In this document: in pieces, positions 8,361 through 16,283 of the stretch | Position numbering within the stretch: the first letter of the stretch is position 1 | Layout: the number at the start of each line of letters is the position of its first letter | Program-made: the position numbers and the translations under genes | Notes under the pieces: model-generated | What the model was told of the DNA's origin: nothing | Seen by the model: the letters and a program-made list of their open reading frames with translations, nothing else | The model's database searches: none | Source of the DNA: an uncultured Kiritimatiellota bacterium | GTDB taxonomy: Bacteria > Verrucomicrobiota > Kiritimatiellia > RFP12 > DVOR01 | NCBI GenBank assembly: GCA_944389565.1 | Contig: CALXMV010000003.1 | Location: 1-64,000 of the forward strand | Length of the DNA stretch: 64,000 bases | Direction of reading: 5' to 3'

Positions 8361-9339
8361 GAAGCCGCCCCGACGTCTGGGGCTGCCGCGGCGGCTCTGG
8401 AACCGGCTCGGCCCCTTCAAGGCACTCGCGGCCCTCGCGTTCGCCGCGCTTCTCGGCTTCGGCAACTGGTTCGCGCACCAACCGGCCGCGGAGCGCGCGG
8501 CCTTCGGCGGCTTGCAGCCGGCGTTGGAATCGCTCGGCGCCGCCACCGCGGACTTCACGGACAATCTCGGACTCACGGGGCGGGACGCCTCCGTGCCCTA
8601 CACGCTCGCCCCCGAGCCCGGCCCCCTGCCCTTCGGGATCCCGCGCGTGGCCGACCCCTCCAAGACCCCCGACGACCTGATCCTCCTCAAGCGCAAAGGT
8701 TACTGGCTCGGCTACTCCCCGACCCTGCGCCGCGCCGCCTGGGCCGCCTACGCGCTCCCCGTGCGCAAGGTGCTCGATTACCCGCCCGAGCGGCCGCCCT
8801 TCTTCCTCGACACCGAGGTGCGCGGCTCCCCGCGCCCGGAGGACTACACCGGGAGCGGCTATGACCGCGGGCATCTGGCGCCCAATTACGCCATCGCCAC
8901 CCGTTACGGCCGCATCGCCCAGAAAGAGACCTTCCTGATGACCAACATCGTGCCCCAGAAGGCCGACCTCAACCGCGGGCCGTGGCGACTGTTGGAGCAG
9001 ATCGTGGCCGATGACCTCACCGCGCCCGGCGACACCGTCTATGCGATCGTCGCGATGGCCCCGGGATCCCGCCACCTCAGACGCGGCGGCGTGCAGATCC
9101 CCGCCGGGATGGGCATGGTGCTCGCGGCCATCCACGAGGGCCGGCTCCGCGCCATCGCCCTTTACATGCCCCAGGAGACGCCAAGCCGCAAACTGCCGCG
9201 CTATTGCTTCTGCTCCGTGCGCGATCTGGAGCGTCTCACGGGGCTCGATTTCTTCCCGGCGCTCTCGCGCGCACGCCAGGACGCGTTGGAGACGCCGGCC
9301 GTCACCCGCTTCTGGCCGAAATACCCCCTCTTTCGATGA
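8350..9339 (+). CDS. DNA/RNA non-specific endonuclease (NUC family), membrane-anchored or exported
   Basis: A 329-aa beta-beta-alpha-metal (Serratia NucA/EndoG-like) nuclease. A basic N-terminus is followed by one hydrophobic segment (about 25-40, FKALAALAFAALLGFGNWF), so it is exported or membrane anchored. The catalytic motif YDRGHLAPNYA (about 176-186) and downstream ETFLMTNIVPQKADLNRGPW contain the general-base His and Mg-binding Asn expected of the family. The stop overlaps ruvC by ATGA. A periplasmic nutrient or DNA-clearance role is likely; the link with ruvC may be only genomic. Confidence 0.88.
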   Translation: MARKKPPRRLGLPRRLWNRLGPFKALAALAFAALLGFGNWFAHQPAAERAAFGGLQPALESLGAATADFTDNLGLTGRDASVPYTLAPEPGPLPFGIPRVADPSKTPDDLILLKRKGYWLGYSPTLRRAAWAAYALPVRKVLDYPPERPPFFLDTEVRGSPRPEDYTGSGYDRGHLAPNYAIATRYGRIAQKETFLMTNIVPQKADLNRGPWRLLEQIVADDLTAPGDTVYAIVAMAPGSRHLRRGGVQIPAGMGMVLAAIHEGRLRAIALYMPQETPSRKLPRYCFCSVRDLERLTGLDFFPALSRARQDALETPAVTRFWPKYPLFR

Positions 9340-9845
9340 GACCTCCCCACATCGCCATCGGCTTCGACACCTCCCTCCGCTCCACCGGCATCGGCGTGGT
9401 CGCGGCGGAGGGGAACACCCGCCGCGCGCTCCACTACGCGCCCGTCCGCATCCCGGCGGCCAAACCCATGGCCGCGGCGCTCGCCATGCTCGACGCCGAG
9501 GTCGGCCGCGTCCTCGACGCCTACGCCCCCACGGAGGCCGCGCTCGAAGGCGTCTTCTGCGCCAAAAACGCGCGCACGGCCATGATCCTCTGCCATGCGC
9601 GCGGCGTGGTCGTGGCGGCCTGCGCCAAACGCGGCATCCCGATCTGCGAATACTCCCCCGCCGAGGTCAAGCGCGCCGTCACGGGCGTCGGCTCGGCGGA
9701 GAAGGCGCAGGTCCAGGCGATGGTCGCCCGCATCCTGGGCCTCGAACCGCCCATCCAGAACGACGCCGCCGACGCCTTGGCCATCGCCTTGGCGCACCTC
9801 AACCGCGTCACCAGCCTCCTCCCCCTCCAACCCAAAATCCTATGA
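9336..9845 (+). CDS. ruvC: RuvC-like Holliday junction resolvase
   Basis: A 169-aa RNase H-fold endonuclease that resolves four-way DNA junctions. Catalytic acidic residues are visible: Asp in IGFDTSLRSTGIG (about 9), Glu in ALEGVF (about 70), and Asp residues in QNDAADALAIAL (about 142-147). Length matches RuvC (165-173 aa). The first motif reads FDTSLRSTG rather than the usual IDPG, slightly divergent but keeping the Asp. It has ATGA overlaps with both neighbours and no ruvA/ruvB beside it here. Confidence 0.87.
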   Translation: MRPPHIAIGFDTSLRSTGIGVVAAEGNTRRALHYAPVRIPAAKPMAAALAMLDAEVGRVLDAYAPTEAALEGVFCAKNARTAMILCHARGVVVAACAKRGIPICEYSPAEVKRAVTGVGSAEKAQVQAMVARILGLEPPIQNDAADALAIALAHLNRVTSLLPLQPKIL

Positions 9846-10753
9846 AACCCCTCCTGCACGCGTTGCTCGCCTGCGCGCTCCTCACCGGTTGCGTCCCCAC
9901 CGCCTGGCGCGAATGGCGCGCCTACCACGGCGCCCCGCGCGCCCTCGGCCTGCCCGACGCCACGCTGACCGTCACCGACACGCAGGCCACCGTCGCCGAC
10001 GCCGCGCACACGCTCGTCTTCGACCGCGGCAAGCGCACCGCCCGGATCGACGGCACGCTTTACCACCTCCACCGCGCGGCCGGCCGTTACGCCCTCCCGG
10101 AAGCCGACGCCGCGCTGCTGCGCGAGGCGCTCGTGCCCGCCCGCCCGCTCGGCCGCGCCCCGCGGCTGCTCCTCGACCCGGGACACGGCGGCGGCGACCG
10201 CGGCTGCTCCGTCGACGCGCACCGCGAAAGCGCCATCACGCTGGCCATCGCGCAAGCCGCCGCGCAAGCCCTGGCCAAGGCCGGGTGCGACGTCCGCCTC
10301 ACCCGCGCCGACGACGCCACGACCCTCTCGCTCACGCAACGCGTCGAACAGGCGGCGGCCTTCGGCCCCGACGCGTTCGTCTCCGTCCATGTCAATTCCG
10401 CCGCCAATCCGAACGCACGGGGCGTCGAGGTCTTCACCCTCCCCCTGCCCGGCCACGACGGCACCGCGGCGAACGCCAAGGCATGGCCCGCGCCGCTCGC
10501 GGGGCAGGCGCACCTCCCGGCCGCCACCCGCCTCGCCCTCGCCGTGCAACGCGCCCTCGCCGCCTCGGCGGACGACCGCGGGGTCCGCCACGCGCACTTC
10601 AAGGTCCTGCGCGACGTCCCCGCCCCGTCCATCCTCATCGAGACCGGCTTCCTGACCAACGCCGCCGACCGCGACCGCCTCACCTCGCCCGCCGGGCAGC
10701 AGGCCATCGGCCAAGCCATCGCCGACGCGCTCCTGCGGGCCTTCGTTCCCTGA
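9842..10753 (+). CDS. N-acetylmuramoyl-L-alanine amidase lipoprotein (Amidase_3)
   Basis: A 303-aa zinc amidase that cleaves the MurNAc-L-Ala bond of peptidoglycan. The N-terminus is a lipoprotein signal (LLACALLTGC, Cys 17). The catalytic domain (about 115-300) has Zn ligands in LLLDPGHGG, HRES and SVHVNS, and the catalytic Glu in ILIETGFLTN. The intervening N-terminal domain (about 20-110) is not recognised. Last gene of the HD-NUC-ruvC run; converges with tcdA after 8 bp, and no terminator hairpin is evident between them. Confidence 0.9.
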   Translation: MKPLLHALLACALLTGCVPTAWREWRAYHGAPRALGLPDATLTVTDTQATVADAAHTLVFDRGKRTARIDGTLYHLHRAAGRYALPEADAALLREALVPARPLGRAPRLLLDPGHGGGDRGCSVDAHRESAITLAIAQAAAQALAKAGCDVRLTRADDATTLSLTQRVEQAAAFGPDAFVSVHVNSAANPNARGVEVFTLPLPGHDGTAANAKAWPAPLAGQAHLPAATRLALAVQRALAASADDRGVRHAHFKVLRDVPAPSILIETGFLTNAADRDRLTSPAGQQAIGQAIADALLRAFVP

Positions 10754-10761
10754 CGCGCCGC

Positions 10762-11460
10762 TCAGCGCGTGAGCGCCGCGATCGCATCCGCGGCGAGGAA
10801 CAGCCCCGCCGCCGCGGTGACGGGCATGTAGGAGCCCATCGGCACGTCCCGTTGCGCGGGGAGCGGCCGTTCGTTCGACCACACGCACCGCACGCCCCCC
10901 TCATGCCCCAACGCGCGAAGCCCCTGCCGCACCAGGCGGGCGAGCGGGCAGACCTGCGTCTGCGCCAGGTCGGTCACGCGTAGCGCGGAGGGGTCGCGTT
11001 TGCGCGCGGCCCCCATCGCCGACCACGCGGGCACCCCGCGCCGCAGGCACGCGTCGAGCAAGGCGATTTTCGCGCGGACGTCGTCGATGGCGTCCACCAC
11101 GGCATCCGGGCGGGCGCGGTCGAGCAAGGCCGCGACGTTATCGGCGGCGACCCGCGCCACCTCGCCCTGCGCGGCGCAGGTGGGCGCAATCTGCCGGAGC
11201 CGCCCCGCCGTGACCTCCGCCTTCGGCCGTCCCAAGGCCTCCAGCGACGCGAAAGGCTGGCGGTTGAGGTTGCTCGCCTCGAAGACGTCCGCGTCCACGA
11301 GCCACAGGTGCCCCACCCCGCTCCGGGCGAGCGCCTCGACGCACGCGCCCCCCACCGCCCCAAGCCCCACCACGAGCACCCGCGCGGCCTGGAGGCGTGC
11401 CATCGCCTCCGCGCCCAAAAGCGCGAAGACCCTGCGAAGCGTGGCGGGGGGCTCGCTCAT
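10762..11460 (-). CDS. tcdA: tRNA threonylcarbamoyladenosine dehydratase
   Basis: A 232-aa ThiF/E1-like enzyme that cyclises t6A37 to ct6A in tRNA using ATP. The nucleotide-binding GLGAVGGACVEALARSG (about 29-45), the VDADVFEASNLNRQ segment (about 50), and VVDAIDDVRAKIAL (about 110) match TcdA/YgdL. ThiF/MoeB-type zinc CxxC pairs are absent, as in TcdA. Its ATG overlaps the upstream GH20 stop (ATGA), so the start is well defined; an upstream extension through the GH20 gene is rejected. Confidence 0.88.
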   Translation of the reverse strand: MSEPPATLRRVFALLGAEAMARLQAARVLVVGLGAVGGACVEALARSGVGHLWLVDADVFEASNLNRQPFASLEALGRPKAEVTAGRLRQIAPTCAAQGEVARVAADNVAALLDRARPDAVVDAIDDVRAKIALLDACLRRGVPAWSAMGAARKRDPSALRVTDLAQTQVCPLARLVRQGLRALGHEGGVRCVWSNERPLPAQRDVPMGSYMPVTAAAGLFLAADAIAALTR

Positions 11461-12845
11461 AGATCCGGCTCCAGAAAGGCGGCCAACGAGGCATCGAGCC
11501 GCCCACGCGGGCCGCGTTCCAGCCAAAGCGCCTCCATCTCGGCGGCCAGGCGGTCCCGTTCGCCGGCGAGCCCGGGCTCGCCCAACGCGCGCCCGACGGC
11601 CAGCCGTTGCAGCCCCCACGCGTGCCGCGCCTCACGCGCGGGCAGGGAATCGCCCAACGCCTCCCCCGCGGGGCGCAAGGCACCAAGCGCGGCGCGCGCG
11701 GCGAGCAGCGCGGCTCGGTCGAAGGCCGGCGCCGCGGCGCGGGGCAGGTTATAGGCACGGAAGAGGAGCGTCGCGTTGGGGGCCTCGGCCTTGGCCACGC
11801 GATAGGTGTCGCCGAGCCGCGCCAGGAACGCGCCCAACCCGGGCACGCCGGCAAGCGCGTCGACGGTCGCGGCGACCTCCTCCGCGGAGGCCTCCGGGCG
11901 CGCCGCGAGGACGACCGCCGGCAGACTGACGACCAAAGGCTGCCAGTGCCCCGCGTCGCCCCAGTCGGCGAGCAGGAGCCCCCCGCAGTCGCACGCCACC
12001 GCATGGAGGATGTTCGCGACGCTGTTGGCCGTGCGCCCACAGAACGACCGCCACGACGAGGTCCCCGGCGCGACGAGCGCACGCAGGCCGGCGGCCCTCA
12101 GCCGCGCCACGCCCCCGGCGAGGTCGTCCGTCGCCTCATAGCCCCAGACGACCCAATCGGCGTCGCCCAGACACCGCGCGGCGCGCGGGATCGTCTCCGG
12201 GTGCCGCAGAAGCATGTCGGCCCAGATCTCGGGGCGCTTCCCATGACGGCGCGCCACGGCGGCCATGCGGCACATATGCCCCAGATAGAGCGTCGCCCTG
12301 TCCTGCCCCGCGGAACGCCCGAGCCCGAGGTCGAAGACCTCGTCGCCGCCGATGTTCGCGACGGTGGCGTGCGGGAAGCACGGCAGGAGCTCGTCGAGCA
12401 GGCCCTCGGCGAAGGCGACGGCCTCGGGGTCGGTGGGGCAGAGGCCGGTCGGGATCTCCTGGACGCTCCCCCACGGCGTGCGCGCCCCGCCCTGCGGCAT
12501 CTCCGCGAAGCGGCGATAGGCGGGGTGGCGGAGCCATCGCTCGAAATGCCCCAGCGTGTTCTGGTTCGGCACGAGCATGACGCCCCGCGCCGCGCAATGA
12601 TCCCCCAACGCCGACAGATCCTCGCGCGTGTAGGGGGCGCACCCCTCCCACGCGACCCGATGGTCACGGTAGGCGAAGACGTTCTCGAAATAGAGCTCCA
12701 ACCGGTTCATCCCCAGCGCGGCCAGCACGTCCGCCACACGGCGGAGCGTCGCGAGGGAATAGACCCGGTTGCGCGAGACGTCCAGCATCACCCCGCGCAC
12801 GCGCGGCGCGGGGCGATCGGTCACGGACGTTTTTGCCGGGCTCAC
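11457..12845 (-). CDS. GH20-like beta-N-acetylhexosaminidase (cytoplasmic)
   Basis: A 462-aa protein with the GH20 catalytic barrel. GVMLDVSRNRVYSLATLRRV (about 19-38) starts the barrel, LGMNRLELYFEN is the beta-2 region, and NIGGDEVFDLG (about 179-189) holds the Asp-Glu pair of substrate-assisted GH20 catalysis. No signal peptide or N-terminal GH20b domain is seen, suggesting intracellular processing of imported amino-sugar oligosaccharides. GTG start 12845 overlaps the purC stop (GTGA); the upstream in-frame extension would run inside purC. Substrate is inferred only from family. Confidence 0.8.
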   Translation of the reverse strand: MSPAKTSVTDRPAPRVRGVMLDVSRNRVYSLATLRRVADVLAALGMNRLELYFENVFAYRDHRVAWEGCAPYTREDLSALGDHCAARGVMLVPNQNTLGHFERWLRHPAYRRFAEMPQGGARTPWGSVQEIPTGLCPTDPEAVAFAEGLLDELLPCFPHATVANIGGDEVFDLGLGRSAGQDRATLYLGHMCRMAAVARRHGKRPEIWADMLLRHPETIPRAARCLGDADWVVWGYEATDDLAGGVARLRAAGLRALVAPGTSSWRSFCGRTANSVANILHAVACDCGGLLLADWGDAGHWQPLVVSLPAVVLAARPEASAEEVAATVDALAGVPGLGAFLARLGDTYRVAKAEAPNATLLFRAYNLPRAAAPAFDRAALLAARAALGALRPAGEALGDSLPAREARHAWGLQRLAVGRALGEPGLAGERDRLAAEMEALWLERGPRGRLDASLAAFLEPDL

Positions 12846-13756
12846 AGGGCGGGCGCGCAGGCCTCGCCCTCGGTGAGCCGCCGATAGCACTCGGCGTAGA
12901 TGGCCTGGGTCTTGGCGATCACGGCGTCGGGCAGGGGCGGCGGCGGCGGCTGGTGGTTGAACTTGATCTCGTCCAGCCAGTCACGCACGAACTGCTTGTC
13001 CATGCTCGGCGGGTTGGCGCCGACGGCATAGGTGGCCTTGTCCCAGAAGCGCGAGGAATCGGGGGTGAGCGCCTCGTCGGCGAGGACCACGTTCCCGGCC
13101 TCGTCGAGGCCGAACTCGAACTTGGTGTCGGCGAGGATGATGCCCCGCGCCTCGGCGTGGGCGGCGGCCTCGGAATAGAGGCGGATGGAGAGGTCGCGGA
13201 GTTTCCCGGCGAGGTCGGCGCCGATATCCTGCGCCATGTGCTCGACGGTCACGGCCATGTCATGGTCGCCGATGGCGGCCTTGGTGGTCGGCGTGAAGAG
13301 CACCTCGTCGAGTTTGGAGGCGTTCTGGTAGCCGGCGCGCAGGGACTGGCCGTTGACGGTGCCGGCGCGCTTGTACTCCGCCCAGCCCGAGCCGGTCAGA
13401 TAGCCGCGCACGATGCACTCATACGGCACCACCTTCAGCTTGCGCACGAGCATCGAGCGCCCCTGCAGCTCCGGGAAGCCGTTGAACGGCGCGGGATACT
13501 CCGCCACGTCGTCCGTGATCAGATGGTTCGGGCAGACGCCCGCCAGCTTGCGGAACCAGAAGACCGAGATGTTGTTCAGCACCTTGCCCTTGCCCGGCAC
13601 GCCATCATCCATGATCACGTCGAAGGCGCTCAGGCGATCCGTCACCACGATCAGCATCTTGTCGCCCAGATCGTAGATGTCGCGCACCTTGCCCTGAATC
13701 TTCCGCGCGCCGGGGATCTCCGTCTCCATCAACGCGCCACGCTTGTCAAACTTCAT
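12842..13756 (-). CDS. purC: Phosphoribosylaminoimidazole-succinocarboxamide synthase
   Basis: A 304-aa SAICAR synthetase, step 7 of purine biosynthesis, ligating aspartate to CAIR with ATP. Family motifs: GKVRDIYDLG (about 22), VVTDRLSAFD (about 38), PNHLITDD, ECIVRGYLTGSGW (about 118) and DTKFEFG...LADEALTPDSSRFW (about 208-235). It resembles the long eukaryote/yeast-like form. GAGGAG sits 8 nt before ATG 13756; three further upstream in-frame starts are ignored. The GH20 and tcdA genes follow in overlap. Confidence 0.95.
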   Translation of the reverse strand: MKFDKRGALMETEIPGARKIQGKVRDIYDLGDKMLIVVTDRLSAFDVIMDDGVPGKGKVLNNISVFWFRKLAGVCPNHLITDDVAEYPAPFNGFPELQGRSMLVRKLKVVPYECIVRGYLTGSGWAEYKRAGTVNGQSLRAGYQNASKLDEVLFTPTTKAAIGDHDMAVTVEHMAQDIGADLAGKLRDLSIRLYSEAAAHAEARGIILADTKFEFGLDEAGNVVLADEALTPDSSRFWDKATYAVGANPPSMDKQFVRDWLDEIKFNHQPPPPPLPDAVIAKTQAIYAECYRRLTEGEACAPAL

Positions 13757-13789
13757 GCCAATGCTCCTCTGGAGGGTTACGTGCCGCAT

Positions 13790-13795
13790 ATTATC
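13790..13795 (-). promoter_or_regulatory. Probable -10 of purC
   Basis: On the minus strand GCGATAATATG contains GATAAT about 35 nt upstream of the purC ATG. It is back to back with the forward promoter at 13838. The -35 region is not convincing. Confidence 0.4.
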
Positions 13796-13833
13796 GCGCA
13801 TTTCGCGCCCGGAATGCAAGCCGACGCCCCTTT

Positions 13834-13843
13834 GTGCTATCAT
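13834..13843 (+). promoter_or_regulatory. Promoter of the structured leader / restriction-modification locus
   Basis: TTTGTGCTATCAT shows an extended -10 (TGC plus TATCAT 13838-13843). Predicted transcription start is near 13850, giving about 190 nt of RNA before the first methylase ATG. Confidence 0.55.
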
Positions 13844-13849
13844 ACGCCC

Positions 13850-14039
13850 ACGCCACGGGAAAGCCGTGGAAAAACTTTGCATTTTGCAAAACAAGTCGCC
13901 CTAAACGAAACCGGCAAATTTCAGACAGCGAGCGACATGTCGAGCGAGGTGCGCCATATCTGGCGCGCTTCTCTTTGCGTGTTCGTTGTCAGGCCTTGCC
14001 GGGCCTCGTTTAGGGCACGCGAAGGAAGCGTGCCTTTTT
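13850..14039 (+). ncRNA. Candidate structured RNA (leader or independent small RNA)
   Basis: About 190 nt between a promoter and a terminator can fold extensively. Hairpin 13853-13869 pairs CCACGG with CCGTGG; hairpin 13876-13890 pairs TTTGC with GCAAA. A long rod follows: an 11-bp perfect stem 13898-13908/14006-14016, a 7-bp perfect stem 13911-13917/13996-14002, a 10-bp stem 13924-13933/13981-13990 with two G-U pairs, and an 8-bp apical hairpin 13949-13956/13961-13968. I match it to no known RNA family. The nested pairing is far beyond the neighbouring coding DNA, but conservation is untested. The last stem overlaps the terminator arm by 3 nt. Confidence 0.5.
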
Positions 14040-14040
14040 A
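14014..14040 (+). terminator. Terminator-like hairpin immediately before the methylase ATG
   Basis: GGCACGC (14014-14020) pairs perfectly with GCGTGCC (14028-14034) across GAAGGAA and is followed by TTTTTA. The T-run abuts the first possible ATG of the methylase (14040), so either the RNA upstream ends here or the hairpin acts as an attenuator. Confidence 0.6.
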
Positions 14041-14771
14041 TGTGCCCTCGGAAGGAGGAACCCAAACTCATCAAGTCCCGCAAACGTGTGCGGGACCATG
14101 GGGAAGTCTTCACCCCCGATTGGCTCGTGCGCGACATGTGCGACCTGGTGGGGGCGGCGTGCGACGATGTGGGCACCCGTTTCCTGGAGCCCGCCTGCGG
14201 CGACGGCAACTTCCTCACGGAGATCCTCCGCCGCAAACTTCGCGCCGCCCGCCGCCTGGCCGGCGGCCGCGCCGACACCGCCACCTTCCGCCGCGAGGCC
14301 TTCCGCGCCCTCACCTCCCTCTACGGCATCGACATCCTGGCCGACAACGTCCTGGCCTGCCGCGCCAAGCTCCTGGCCCAATGGGAGGCCGCTCACGGCC
14401 TGCGGGTGCGCCGACGCGCGCGTTGGGCGGAATGCCGCCGCGCCGCCGCCTTCGTCCTCGCCCAAAACATCCGGCACGGCGACACACTCCACCCGGAGGG
14501 CTCCGACTCCCTGGCGCCCATCGTCTTCGTGGAGTGGCGCTTCACGCCGGGCGAGGAGTGGGTCTCGGGGCGCATGTGGTCGCTGGCCGAGATGCTCGAC
14601 ACGCAGGGCGACACCCTCCCCTTCGCCGAGGAGACGCACACCCGCCTGCCGACCGTCCGCTACTGGGACCTCGGCGCCGACACCGAGGTCCCCGCCCGCC
14701 TGCCACCCGCATCCCCCGTCGTCGCCGCCGAGATCTTCGCCGACGGCACCGCGCAACCGTGCTTTCTGTGA
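14040..14771 (+). CDS. Methyltransferase-like protein of R-M locus (motif I only)
   Basis: A 243-aa protein with an N6-adenine-methylase Rossmann start: DHGEVFTPDWLVRDMCDLV (about 22-40), SAM-binding FLEPACGDGNFLTEIL (about 51-66) and LYGIDILADNVLACRAKLL (about 101). No NPPY/F motif exists, so it probably cannot methylate alone; it may be a partner or specificity subunit of the full methylase 11 bp downstream. The start is uncertain: ATG 14040 lies against the terminator-like hairpin, and a strong AAGGAGG at 14052-14058 precedes no standard in-frame start until GTG about 14088. Mostly GC-rich like the host. Confidence 0.6.
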   Translation: MCPRKEEPKLIKSRKRVRDHGEVFTPDWLVRDMCDLVGAACDDVGTRFLEPACGDGNFLTEILRRKLRAARRLAGGRADTATFRREAFRALTSLYGIDILADNVLACRAKLLAQWEAAHGLRVRRRARWAECRRAAAFVLAQNIRHGDTLHPEGSDSLAPIVFVEWRFTPGEEWVSGRMWSLAEMLDTQGDTLPFAEETHTRLPTVRYWDLGADTEVPARLPPASPVVAAEIFADGTAQPCFL

Positions 14772-14782
14772 AAGGAGCCGCC

Positions 14783-16282
<1,500 letters not shown>

Positions 16283-16283
16283 G

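Noticed and set aside
13898-14016. MITE with 11-bp terminal inverted repeats
   Set aside because: No target-site duplication flanks the arms and the internal DNA continues to pair as nested stems, which fits a structured RNA better. A second genomic copy would reopen this.
13850-14039. 6S RNA, tmRNA or SRP RNA
   Set aside because: The rod is too short and lacks a large central bubble for 6S; there is no tRNA-like end or tag frame for tmRNA and no GGAA tetraloop domain for SRP RNA.
12833-14782. Forward frame running through purC antisense and the R-M leader into the methylase
   Set aside because: Only the part from 14783 shows methylase motifs and has its own ribosome-binding site; upstream is shadow plus the structured leader.
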